A DNA stretch of 64,000 bases, taken from contig MU621102.1 in the NCBI GenBank assembly GCA_025399215.1, forward strand, positions 64,562-128,561, given 5' to 3'. Source of the stretch: Globomyces pollinis-pini (lineage: Eukaryota > Chytridiomycota > Chytridiomycetes > Rhizophydiales > Globomycetaceae). The position numbers were made by a program, and so were the translations under genes. The notes below the pieces were generated by a model that did not search any database, was not told where the DNA came from, and was given only the letters and a program-made list of their open reading frames with translations. Numbering within the stretch: the stretch's first letter is position 1; every line of letters starts with the position of its first letter. Shown here one piece after another: positions 8,947-20,400 of the stretch.

Positions 8947-11753
8947 TTATAAATAAGTTGCATTTCCAAGAACGATAGTGCTCCCGCCTAGTCCCAATTC
9001 CTCCAGAATATCGCAGGCTTTGGAATTCATGGCTTCTGGTCCACAAACAAAATTGACTGACTTGTCTCCTTTCTTTGTCGAAATGACGGAGGACAGTGAA
9101 CTGGTTGTGAATTGGTTCTGTTCAAAAGAATGGCATTCAATCAAGTGAGGGAAGCTGACCTGAGCACCTTGAATAATATTGTGTCCAATCATATGCTCCA
9201 AAGATCTACCGATATTGATGATCACTAGCCGCGTTACGCCAAATGGTCTAGTACACCCAACTGGGAATGAACCTTCTAATTTACTTGATACATTTTTTCC
9301 AAATGCCCAACCTTGAGGTTAATATTGATTACATACCATCATAATAGTGACAATCGATTGAAACTGCATCCCCCAATCCTAGAGATAGCTCGTCAGGTAA
9401 TTCTGCAGTGTACTTTTGATTTGCCTTTTAGAAAGTTAAAATATTTAAATCTTACAAAAACAGGACAATTTACTGACAGGAAAAAGTTATGTATAAACTG
9501 CAGACATGGTGTAATTCCTGTACCCCCCGAGATAAAATAGATTGTATCTGGCAAGTCGGTATACCCGAATCTTGATGGTACACCAAAATGGGGTTTTCCA
9601 TATGGACCTCGAATCTTGAATTGTCTAGCTCCAACTTCCTCTTGAGATAAGTAGAGAGACATAGCTCCTTGAGGTTGTAATCGAACAAGAATTTCAAAGG
9701 CGTTCAAATCACCATTTATGGGAGTATAATACCTACAGATTCGTTTTCCAGAAGGTAAACGGATTTGTAACTCTATACATTGTCCTGCCAAAAAAGATTT
9801 TGGATAATCGACTCGAGTTCCAAACGGGTAAAGAAGACAAAACTTCATCAGCAATGTACGTTTTGGTTCATGCGGTTGAGAGAGAATTTCAATTTTTGTC
9901 AAAGCATATCGACGATATTCATCGGGATCGAAAGCATTACTTGCATTTCCAGCTGTTTCTTGTTTCTGACTTAAAGTACCAATGACAAGTTTGGATAGTT
10001 TTTCAATTGCTCTTTTCGTATGGACATGAGTTCTTCTTGCTCTTAAAATAGAAGTAAAATCGGATTTGGTGATTAATGCATTAGATTTAGTAGCTTGTTC
10101 AAAAAGTGACTCGTTTTTAGAATCAACAGAAAATCTTTGATCAGGATTGAACTCTGATTTAGCAACATCTTGAACTTTCTGAAGTACAGTTGACGATCTT
10201 TCTTTCATCTTAATGTTATCTATTCGGGGTACAAATTCTGCTGCATCAAATCCTGCCTCACTAATGGTAAGTGATAACGCTTTACTGAAAGTAATCATTT
10301 GTAATATCTGTGCCATTCACAGCTTGAAGTACCAATTGCCCACCAGGATGTGAAGATATCCAATTGGAAATATCATAGACAAATTTGTTGTCCGCGATGG
10401 CCAACATCTTTCTAAAAATGAATATATACATGATTCAACGTACCCATTCATAATTGCGGCGTCAATACTCTTCCAAGTATAAACTTCAAGAGCGGTAGTC
10501 TTCTCTTCCATTTTCAATTTCAGATATTCATTTGAAGGTTCTTTGAAACCACTATCTTTTTGTACAAACTTAGCCCGGTAATAAATTTCGGCAACAAAGA
10601 ATAATCCAAACCAGATAAAAATGGCCCCGAAATAGAATACCCATAGTATATAAGTAGTTGGTTCTACTAAAGGATAGAGAATATCTATACCAAGTCCTAG
10701 TTTTTTTTAATAATTCTAGTTATACCAATTTGAACAATCGAAAACAGCATTAAAAGCATCCCAATAGATTGATGGATCAGTTTAATCGGTCTTTTGTATC
10801 TTGCAGCTGTCTCATTTGAAAAAGCAGAGACATTAGCAAATCCTAACGCAGCTTCAGCGAAAACAAACACCAAAATAATTATGCCAATATAGATATGAGG
10901 TCCTGTGTAAATTGGCCCGGAGAAGAACACGACTATTGCAAAGCAGAATGTCAATAGTACTGCAAGTAATTGACACAGGGATTTGACTGTAACCCAACCT
11001 TGTATGGAACGCGCATATCTTGCATAGAATACACCAAATGGAATCATAATTAACCATACGATCATCATTCCTATTCCGTGTGTTGCTTTTGTTCCAAAAT
11101 TGGATACTTGTGAGAACATAGTTGTTCCTTTTTTGAGAGATATTTTGAATGCTCCCCGATGTTCATCTGAATGATATGACGCATATTTTCTCAGGTAATT
11201 TAATGTTGATACTGGACTAAACGCCCAAATCATATCATCTTGGTCTATATTGATTGATTTGTGTATCCCATCACCAATAGATAGTTTTCGTTTAAAATAA
11301 CATGACAGCAGTTTGTCATTCCCAACAGCCTGTCTATCAAAAGTGATTTCTTCATTGTTTGGAAAATTCACCTATAGTGTTATTTAATTCAATAGACTAT
11401 CTTACAGGTACCAAGTATTTTTTTTGAGATATATGTTCATGAAGTGATGCAGTCTTGCTTAACGTTGTTGAATTATAGGAGTTGTGACACATTAGAAATT
11501 CACTGTTGAGCATTGATGTACCAAGTCCAATACTTGCCCAACTTTTAGAAAAAGGAGTTGGAATATTGCTCTTTAGTTGTATCATTGCCTCCAAAGTATC
11601 AGTTCCAATAATGTTCCAGTAGAAGGTGAACTGATATTCATCATCATATAATATGGAATTGTATTTAAAACTGGCTGAATCTGGACTTCCAAGTGGATCG
11701 TCTTGTCCAAGTACTGTAGAAACGAATATAATAATTAAGAATAAGCTGATCAT
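8947..11753 (-). CDS. DOMON - cytochrome b561 - cytochrome b5 - FAD/NAD reductase fusion with an inserted SH3 domain
   Basis: ATG at 11753 (MISLFLIIIFVSTVLGQ, signal peptide). Domains in order: a DOMON domain (FTFYWNIIGTDTLEAMIQL..WASIGLG); a b561-like block with five or six membrane segments and heme-ligand type His (ATHGIGMM, HIYIGIII, IHQSIG); a further membrane segment; a cytochrome b5 domain with heme motif SHPGGQ; an FR-type FAD domain (RICRYYTPIN) and NAD motif GGTGITPCLQF. Then comes an SH3-like segment (YTAELPDELSLGLGDAVSI..YYDGWAFG) before the terminal NAD motif VCGPEAM. Introns at 11372-11405, 10697-10725, 10412-10443, 10261-10285, 9425-9455 and 9312-9336 keep one frame throughout. 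It probably moves electrons from cytosolic NAD(P)H across a membrane to an extracellular or lumenal acceptor such as ferric iron. This role is inferred from domains. Confidence 0.85.
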
Positions 11754-12084
11754 TATTTTCTGCAGAGATTGTGGAAGATTCAGTAAGGAATACAATCGCT
11801 TGACGCGTTATTTAAACACTTTTATAAACAACAAATGTGTCAAATCAAGATACAAATGATGGAACAACCCACAACAAATTAGGTGATCGGCTTAATATAA
11901 TTATTGAAATATCTGTCTTAACTCAGAACCATCCCTTCATTAGTCCTCTTCTGATGTAGTAATCATAAAAGGAAATCATGCTAAATGAAGCAAGTATATA
12001 TATCGATATTTTACAATGTATAATTTCAACAAACCCTTAGAATTTCAATATTAAGTAATGGTATAAAAGGTATATTAAACAAGT

Positions 12085-12540
12085 AAAAATCATGGAAACG
12101 CCTCAGACATCCAAGGAAGGGTGCTTTAAACTGTCATGGGACCTACATCAAAGGACTACACGTAACTTTCGTACTGGAACACTCCATTTCTGGAAGCTCA
12201 ACAGTACTAAGAAACTTTCATCCAAAGTGCGTTAATGATCCTACAGAGGAAACTGCGAAGTGGGTATGTCTTCATCATTGGCCATTCACATGATTTCAAA
12301 GTTTGCTACCAGTAACCATTCGATTCAGCAGACTAAAGGATTAGTATATGAACATTCAAATTGCAATAAATTGTATGAAGGTCATACGAGAAAGGGTCAG
12401 AAGAGCACTGGCAAGTAACAACCGCACTCCGAAGAATGCGGCGACATTTTCATCAGGGTCGATATGATGAGGAAAGAAGGTATAAGTTGTTATCATCGCT
12501 CCCAATCGATAGTATGACAGGACTAGGGTAATTTTTACTT
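12085..12540. other. Unresolved candidate coding segments on both strands
   Basis: On the plus strand a frame from about 12087 reads RLRHPRKGALNCHGTYIKGL and later TVLRNFHPKCVND, with a CxxH...HxxC pattern that could bind zinc. A 38-nt GT...AG intron at 12264-12301 would join it to a frame ending at a TAA at 12416-12418. I find no in-frame ATG for it. On the minus strand 12356-12496 encodes a 46-aa hydrophobic peptide (MITTYTFFPHHIDPDENVAA..) that ends FIQFIAI. The two overlap, so at most one is likely to be real. Neither is recognised. Confidence 0.25.
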
Positions 12541-12856
12541 ACATTGAAGGATTCCAGGTAGAAAAGTTTAAGATTGAATGAGAAAAAAACGATGAATTTA
12601 TAGACCAAACGCCACATTTGAAATCAGAAATTGTCCGATGTTTTCAACCTGATTTTCAATCAATAAAATTAAATTTTTATTAGTGGAAACAAGTGACGTT
12701 ATCAAAGTATTCATTCCTGTTTTAGGAGTAAATGGGTCTCATATAACGGACTTGAATCATTAAAAAACTTGAGTTAAATACTTTCTATAATCATAAATCT
12801 CATCATTGATCCTCTTGATTGTTCATGTAATGAAGATTCCAAAGGCGGAATCAAAG

Positions 12857-12867
12857 CGGGAATCCCG
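12857..12867. promoter_or_regulatory. Palindromic CGG-N5-CCG element upstream of the ketoacyl-CoA reductase
   Basis: The 11-mer CGGGAATCCCG lies inside a 17-nt near-perfect palindrome (12854-12870), 56 bases upstream of the ATG. CGG-Nx-CCG inverted triplets are classic binding sites for fungal Zn2Cys6 regulators. The regulator itself is not identified; this is inferred from pattern only. Confidence 0.3.
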
Positions 12868-12923
12868 CTTATTTCTTCATATTACCAAATTAGAATTTTC
12901 ACACCAGTTTTTATCCACTTTTA

Positions 12924-14011
12924 ATGTCTGTCACCGAACTAGTTTTTCAATCATGCGCTGTAGTCGGAGCATTATATCTGGCCACTTTATCTTACTCTTT
13001 CTTACAAACTTGTTTCTCTTTTGGAACTTACAAGTTTAAACCTACTGATGGGGAATGGGCAGTCGTTACAGGTGCTTCCGATGGTATTGGAAAGGAATTT
13101 GCTTTACAATTGGCCAAGAAAAAGTACAATGTGGTGCTTTTAGCTAGATCTAATGATAAACTCACAGCAATCGGTGATGAGATAAAGAAACTTGGGCAAG
13201 AAGCTCTTGTCTTTGTCTTTGACTTTTCAACAAAAGATGACCAGCTATGGAAAGCTCTCCAAATGAAATTGAATTCGTTACAGGTTGGAGTATTGGTGAA
13301 CAACGTTGGTGTATCTCATGATTTCCCAGTATCGTTCTTGGATGAAGGTAATTGAACTTTCATTTAAGTTTGTCAGATCAAAAGAAGATTGACCAAATCA
13401 TGACTGTCAACGTCCATTCATTAATGAAAATCACCAGAATTGTCCTTCCACAAATGGTTGAAAGAAAGAAAGGATTAGTGTTGAACATTGGTTCGATGGC
13501 TGGAAAGGTTCCATCTGTAATTGCTTTGTTATACTCATCATAGCCACTCTTAGCTGTTTATGGTGCTTCTAAATCTTTTGTTTCTGCCTGGTCTCAAGGT
13601 ATTATATTTTGATAAGCTGATGATTCTATTTTGCTTTCAACATCAATGATAAGTATTAATTCTTTTAGGTCTGTCAAGAGAAGTAAACAAAGCCAACGTT
13701 CATGTGGAGCACATTAATACTTACTTTGTTCAAACCGCGATGTCCAAAATCCGAAAGTCTTCTTTGATGGTCCCAACTCCTAGAGCATTTGCCAAGTCAG
13801 TTTTGTCTAACTGCGGTTCCAAGTATGATACAACCCCATACTTCACTCATGCTTTAATTGATTGGGTACTCACGTCTTTTGTAAGATGAATCTTTAAACT
13901 TACCATTAGGTTCCAGAACAATTTAAAATCGAGCAAAGTGGTAAAATGCATGTAGACATTCGTAAACGTGCGTTGAAGAAATTGGAACGGGAAGCAGCCA
14001 GCAAGAAGTAA
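12924..14011 (+). CDS. Very-long-chain 3-oxoacyl-CoA reductase (Ifa38/HSD17B12-like)
   Basis: ATG at 12924. An N-terminal membrane segment is followed by a classical SDR fold: TGASDGIGKEFALQLA (NADPH-binding TGxxxGIG), LVNNVGVSHDFP (NNVG), the catalytic Ser region NIGSMAG, and YGASKSFVSAWSQGL with the YxxxK catalytic pair. The LVNNVG and S..MAG..PSPLLAVYGASK layout matches the ER ketoreductase of fatty-acid elongation, which reduces 3-ketoacyl-CoA. Introns: 13348-13376, 13517-13543, 13599-13668 and 13881-13909. The protein ends in a basic KKLEREAASKK tail, consistent with a C-terminal di-lysine type ER retrieval signal. Assignment is strong. Confidence 0.92.
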
Positions 14012-14209
14012 TGACTTACGGTTGAATTAATGTTTACTAATAAATTCATCTCATTTTCCATTACTCTTTCTGGTTTTTACAAAGTATGTGGATGCATGAT
14101 GTCAATGGGCAGTGTGTGGGTCTTTGCCTAAACTGTCTCACCTCCGCCGATCGTATCCCAATCAGGTTTATTCTAGAATTTGTTGATCAAATAACTTGCA
14201 AGTTAAAAA

Positions 14210-14806
14210 ATGATGAATATTATAATGCTCCTATTGACACAAGCACTTGCACAAATTACCTCCATTCCAGCCTTCATTGTTCACTACCAGTCATTCTCTA
14301 ACAACACATTAGAATATATATCAAATAATGTAACAGATGAATTCACACTTCCATTCACTGACTACTTGGATTCCAGACACGCAGCGACACATTTGCCATT
14401 GAAGTTAAGAAAACTAGAGAATTCAAGAGCCGTTCAGATTTCTAACTTCAATGAAGAGCTACTTCTGAATGTATTCAGTAACCAATTGCATGATTTGCAG
14501 CTAAATTGGATATCAATATCACACTCCAGTCCAAATTCCACTTGGCATTTTATACCAAAAACTATTTCAAACCTTCATGTATTTCAGATAGAGAATTCGG
14601 TTACCAAGACATGTTTAAGCAAGTCTCATCACCTCAATAATACTCGAATAGTTACTGTCAGTTGTAACGCTACGAATGAAAATCAATTTTGGATCTTAAT
14701 TGATTCAGAGTTAAAAGCTACGCTAAACTTGAATTTTGTGAAGCAAAAGCATACTGAACTGAATATTACACTTCAACTTAAAGATTACGTTGACGAGAAA
14801 AAGTAA
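14210..14806 (+). CDS. Secreted protein, possibly ricin-type beta-trefoil lectin-like
   Basis: Intronless, 198 aa, ATG at 14210. The N-terminus MMNIIMLLLTQALAQ is a signal peptide. Residues 120-165 read HVFQIENSVTKTCLSKS and then VTVSCNATNENQFWIL. This (F/V)-x-I-x-N-x3-x-C-L ... V-x-x-C-x6-Q-x-W pattern resembles one lobe of ricin-B-type carbohydrate-binding folds. There are several N-glycosylation sequons (NNT, NVT, NST, NAT, NIT). Secretion is well supported; the fold is tentative and no function is claimed. Confidence 0.65.
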   Translation: MMNIIMLLLTQALAQITSIPAFIVHYQSFSNNTLEYISNNVTDEFTLPFTDYLDSRHAATHLPLKLRKLENSRAVQISNFNEELLLNVFSNQLHDLQLNWISISHSSPNSTWHFIPKTISNLHVFQIENSVTKTCLSKSHHLNNTRIVTVSCNATNENQFWILIDSELKATLNLNFVKQKHTELNITLQLKDYVDEKK

Positions 14807-14980
14807 CTCTATTCAGTCAGTTACTCGATTCAAGTATAAGTGATAGCGATATGGGTTTATGATAGATAAAGTAAATAAAATACACAACATTAACCAATCG
14901 TGTTGATTAGTCTTTGCTGGGATATTAATTGCCCTTTTCATTGCTTTTGATCAGAATTTTTTTCAACTCCATAATCGTAG

Positions 14981-16122
14981 ATGAGAGAAAGAGTTGGATT
15001 GTCCAAATTGAAGCAAATTAGGAGAGCAATTAATGAGAAAGACTTAGATTCACTTCGTACACTTGCTTTGTCTAAAGATGGTTTTTTAAAGGACTCTTTT
15101 AGAACAGAAGCTTGGATGTTGCTCTTGCATTGTGAGAGCGGAATATTTCAACATTTAAAATATGTAGGTATGGTATTGTTATTGTAACAAAGTTTCAGAC
15201 TTGGATGAAGCGACAGAGCGACAGATTCAACTGGATGTAGACCGTTCTTTTGTTCACTATCAACATATCTCTTCGAAAAATATTAGCCGGTTTAGATCCG
15301 CTTTAAAAAGGCTGACATCTCATGTGTTTCGATGTTTACCTTGGTATGGATCACACTTTTCATGTTAGGTTGCACTATTATCAAGGATTTCACGACATTT
15401 GCTCAGTTTTATTGATGGTTTTGGGTGAATATAGGGCAAAGCGAGCAGCTTTAGTGTTGAGTGCTGTTTGGCTGAGAGAATTCATGGAGCCAACTATGGA
15501 GTCAACAATGTCCCAAGTGTCAATGATTTTATTGGTTTTGAAGCAAATGGATCCAGAATTACACAGTTTCTTTCAGTCAATACCTGATTTTCAACCTATC
15601 TTCTCTGTTTCTTGGTTGATTACATGGTTATCTCACGACCTTGACAAATTTCAAGGAGCTAGATTATTTGATGCTTTAATTGCCACAAACCCACTATTCA
15701 TCATATACCTGGCGTGTGCACTGTTGAAAACTCAGCGATCACTTATTTTGGAATGTGATGCAGATATGGCTGATGTTCATGGAATCCTATGTCATGTCAA
15801 ATTTCAAGAATTGGATTTTGAAAATTTAATCCAAGAGACGGTAGACTTTTATGATAGATATCCCAACATTCTCCAAAAAAATATCCTACCTTACTCTGCT
15901 AGTGTGTACTTTAAAGAATCTTACTTGAAAAATGACTTGAATTTCAAGAATATAGAGCAAACTGTTAGAAAGAAACTGTCTAAACCTACATCAAGTTTGC
16001 GGCATTTCATAGCTGGGATATCAATAATAGGAATCATTGGGGTGTATTTTCTTTATTCATATAAAGTCAACCTTGATTTCTTGGTGGTCTCAATCTTCAA
16101 AAACAGAATGTTTTTACAATGA
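14981..16122 (+). CDS. TBC-domain Rab GTPase-activating protein with C-terminal membrane anchor (TBC1D20/Gyp8-like)
   Basis: ATG at 14981; introns at 15168-15198 (31 nt) and 15344-15368 (25 nt). The catalytic arginine finger is in IQLDVDRSF (IxxDxxR) and the glutamine finger in LHYYQGFHDI (YQG). A C-terminal hydrophobic segment (FIAGISIIGIIGVYFLYSY) anchors the protein. This combination, a short TBC domain plus a tail anchor, is the layout of TBC1D20 and yeast Gyp8, ER-associated GAPs for Rab1/Ypt1. Both catalytic fingers are present, so it is probably active. Confidence 0.85.
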
Positions 16123-16227
16123 ATATAATACTTTTTCATCCAATGTCGGTTTTATTATCTTTCTGATTTGATACTCGGAAAGTGACGCGATTTCACTACC
16201 ATCGTGTTCTCATCTCAATTAAATTCC

Positions 16228-17307
16228 ATGAAAAATTTATCCAGAGTTCTTCGGTCATTAATACACCCAAAAGAATACAACAAAGCACCCAGACTACCAA
16301 ATGGGAGATTTCAGTGTCCAGAACATTGGGGATTTGCTCTTCCTAGTAAGTGTCCAGGGTATTTCAATTATTAGCGACCAAAGAAATAGTTAAATGGAAC
16401 TTGACTAGAACCTTGCCCAAAATTCCACCAGATGACATTTTAAATTTACATCTTCCAGTCATAAAACCTGATTTTACACCACCTACTGAGGATAAATGTA
16501 AATTAACTTGGTTAGGACATGCCTCTGTTTTACTTCAAGTCAATGGATTTAATGTTCTCACAGACCCAGTTTACTCAGAACGAGTTAGTCCAGTTTCATT
16601 CGCTGGCCCCAAACGATATCGTCCACCACCCTGTTCTGTTGAAGACTTGCCTCCACTCTCAGCGGTTTTGATATCACATAACCATTATGACCATCTTGAT
16701 ATGGCTACAATATCTCAAATATCCAAGAAGTATCCCGAGGTCAAATGGTTTACACCACTTGAAAATGCCAAATTTTTACAATCTGCCGACGTAGATATCA
16801 AGCAAATTGTTGAATTGGATTGGTGGCAAAGTCAAGATATTAGCTTTGAAGGATCTCGGTTTAAAGTTACATGTGTGCCTGCCCAACATTGGTCAAAGAG
16901 AACCCTCTTTGACACAAACAAGTCTCTGTGGGGTGGATTCATCGTAAGTGGTCTAGAAGGCTCATTCTATTTCGCAGGCGATACTGGATATAGCCCAGTG
17001 TTCCATGCAATAGGTAATCGATTTGGAAAACAAAGCATCAGTGCAATTCCAATCGGCGCATATCAGCCAAGGTATGATATTGTTGCTTATATGTTTTAGG
17101 TCGGTCATGTCCCCTCAGCATATCGATCCAATTGAGGCCATCAAAATACACAAGGAAGTGTTCAGTTGTCATTCGGTTGGAATTCATTGGGGAACATTTG
17201 TATTAACTGATGAAGACTACTTAGAGCCAAGGGAGATGCTTGAAAATGAAGACAGTTTTTCGGCAGTGAATCCTGGCGAATCTTGCGTTGTCCCTTGGAA
17301 ACTCTGA
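16228..17307 (+). CDS. NAPE-PLD-like zinc metallohydrolase (Fmp30 family)
   Basis: ATG at 16228. Introns at 16346-16374 (29 nt) and 17072-17099 (28 nt). The metallo-beta-lactamase core is complete: LTWLGHASVLL, the zinc motif SHNHYDHLD, a third His in VPAQHWSKR, the Asp ligand in YFAGDTGYS, and a final His in GIHWGTF. The PRSVMSPQHIDPIEA segment and LTDPVYS..SPVSFAGPKRYRPPP are typical of N-acylphosphatidylethanolamine phospholipase D and yeast mitochondrial Fmp30. It would release N-acylethanolamines from membrane NAPE. All ligands are intact. Confidence 0.9.
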
Positions 17308-17453
17308 TGATCAACGTTCTGGATACTTGCTTTATTGAAATAAATTAGTGTCTTTGATGTCTCTTTTGTGTAATTTTATGTATGGCTCTTTGAATTGTGC
17401 AGAATGAAATTACGCTTGGTGACGTTTTTGTTTTTAGACAAAATTCCACCAAA

Positions 17454-20400
17454 ATGAATGGAATTCTACCATTTATTGATCGAATAGAACTGAATCAATC
17501 TGAAGCATTGTTTAAACAGCATGCAGTTAACAACACAGTCACAGGTGAGTCATTGACTGACTTACTTGTAGCATCCGTTTTACAGAATATTCTTACTCAA
17601 TCCGGGCTAAATCAAGGTATATTGGGCCAGATATGGTATTTTGTTTCTTCTCATGTATAGGTATTTGGAGATGTGCAATCTAATTTTATAGGTGATCGAT
17701 TTTTAAAATTAACTTTTACAGGTACAGCAATTCTATAGTTGATAGATTTATAGGTATAATGAAAATAGTTTTTATTCGTTAGGAATTTGTCTATTAGAGG
17801 ATCGTCGATTAGTTTTCCTGAGTTTGCCCTAGCAATGTTTCTTACAAAGACTGCGCTCAAGGGTTCTCAGTTACCTCAGCAACTTCCACCACAAATTCAA
17901 AAACAAGTTACTGATGCAATTCAGATGGTGTCCCAGACCAGTAATGTATCGGCACAGAACATGTCACAATACACTCAACCTATCATGACTCAACCAACTG
18001 GATTTGGAGCAGTACATTCTCAGCCAATGTCAAACCAACCAACAGGGATTGGAATGATGCAATCTCAGCCAATTATGACCCAGCCTACCGGGATTGGTAT
18101 GCATCCTCAAACTATGATGAATCAACCCACAGGAATGGGGATGGTACCACAACCAATGATCAATCAACAAACAGGATTAGGAATGATGCAATCTCAACCA
18201 ATGAATCCACAGGTAACAGGATTTTCCGGTCAAATGCGCCCAACACCGTCCATATCATCAGGCAACTACAGCTCCTCGATGTCAACACCAGGAGGACATT
18301 TGCGAAATGATAATCATAGTAGAGTGGGCTCTAACGTATCTCAAACCTCGCAATCCTCTCAAGCTACTTGGGGTGTCTCTGCACAAGAAAAGCAGAGATA
18401 TGAAGTGATTTTCAAATCTTACGATCCAGAAAATGTCGGATTCATATCAGGTAAATTTTGATAAGTAGATATTCACCAGCAAACATTCTTGACCTATTTC
18501 AATTCATTAATATTCTAATGATTCAGGTGAAAGGGCCCAAGCTGTCTTTGCACAATCAGGTTTACGTGAAAATATGTTGGCTCATATTTGGAACTTGTCT
18601 GATATGCAAAATCGAGGAAAGCTTAACTTGGATGAATTTTGTGTCGCAATGCATTTGGTTTACGCAAAGTTAAACGGCGAGCCATTACCATCTCAACTAC
18701 CACCAAATTTAGTTCCTCCTTCTCAACGGGATTTAAGTGCCTTGGCCGATTTTGCTAAGCTCAACGCAATCCAACAGCCAACTGTAAAACGAATAAGTCC
18801 TGCATCCTCATTAGTTGGACTTTCAACATATGCACAACCTATCCCTACTCGTTCAAATATGTCAAATGTTGTATCACAGGATGAAGAACTTGATGACGAG
18901 AGTAAAAAAAGCTTGTTGGAACTCGTCGAAGTTAAACGGAATACTATTGCACAAACAAAGGATATTATAGGTTTCCCTTATTCAATCACTAATGTCGAAT
19001 AGATTCTTTCAACAAAAAGGCTACCCAACTTGAAGTATCGTTCACAGATATGAAGTCAAAGAGTTTAGTTGCTAGAGAAAAGACACTTAACCTCCAGCAT
19101 TTGATATCTAATATGAGCGCATTAAAATCTGGATCTCATACAGCTGCCATTCCTGATTCTGACATTCAGCTATTTGAAGAGCTAGAAAAGAACATTCCAG
19201 GTATGTTTTTTTTATAAGAAAATTGAACCATAGCCTTGGTATCTGAATGCAAGCAAAGACAAATAGTTTGGGCTAATAATCAAATAGAAAAAATACGAAT
19301 GAACAATAGAAACCAACCAGCTGGAGAGAATGTTGTTGTAAATAGAGCACAGCAGCTATTGGCAGAACGAATGGCTGCTTTAGGAGTTAAATCAACTTTA
19401 GCTTCAACGTCAGCAACTATAGCAGCACCAGTCAATACTATGGCCGACGATATTGCAAAGATTGAAAGAGAGAAGGCGAGTAGATTACAAGAAGTAAATG
19501 ACATTGAAACTCGATTCAATGTATATTCTAATCAAATTCGTGCGGCAATAAATGCTCAAAGAGTTCATTCCACCTCAGTCAAATTCTGGAATCCGTCAGT
19601 GCCTGAGCAAGTCAAATTCGGAGAAGGAGTTGGGTTGAAAAGCAACTTTGTTTTATCAATGTTCATGGAAATTCAGTCGTTAATTCCTAAATTATCAAAT
19701 GAATCCAATGGGTTTGTTCATGCAAATACAGCCAAGCCTATGCAGTTCCACTTTGAGAAGCCGACTTTGATGAACACAGCTGAACAAAATGTATCTTCGA
19801 TACCAACAGCTCAAATGGCAAAAATCACACCTGAGCTTCCTTCACCACTTTCAGACTACAAGAAATTTACTCAGCCTACTGTTCCAGAAAGACTTTCTGC
19901 ATCCCCGTCTGTTACACTTCCATCAAACATTGCGTCTGTCTTAGAACAAGCCGAGGCATCTATTCAGGCTGTGAAGGATAGAAATGCATCTTTCTTACTC
20001 CAAAGTCAATCGCCGCAATCAGCAAATAAACCAGTACTTACTCAAGCGTTCTCACCAAATACTCAAAAACTGGAACCAACTAAACCACACTCTATGGGTG
20101 GAGCCATTAACGAAAACCCTGTCACAAAAGCTTCTAATTCACCTTATAACTCCAATTTTGCTAGTGAAAAAGTTGAGCCAGTGCAATTCAATCCTCCCTC
20201 TATCCCAAAAAGGCTTGAAAACCTTCCACAATCAACATCCAGTGAAAATAATGTAAATGCCCTTCCAAACGTTAAACCCAAAAATACCAATAGCTTTACG
20301 TTCAGTTCAAGTATTCCAGAAAGCAACAAACCTATTGAATCGACTGCTGGTTCACAGATTAGTAATGAATTCAATACAGGAGTCCCAAGTAACAATGGTG

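Larger units (their letters stand above)
11754..12923. other. Intergenic region, mostly unassigned
   Basis: This 1.17-kb region separates the divergently transcribed redox fusion and the ketoacyl-CoA reductase. The central part (about 12085-12540) is less AT-rich and carries possible coding segments, listed separately. A small hairpin (CCGCACTC-CGAA-GAATGCGG, one mismatch) lies at about 12423-12442. The rest shows nothing. Confidence 0.5.

Noticed and set aside
10697..10725. Apparent frameshift at a run of eight T in the redox fusion gene
   Set aside because: The segment is a 29-nt GT...AG intron; removing it restores the membrane helix (IVQIGLGIDILYPL).
17979..18221. CRISPR-like or minisatellite array
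   Set aside because: The repeats are in a coding frame, imperfect, and translate to QxTG motifs; this is a eukaryotic gene.
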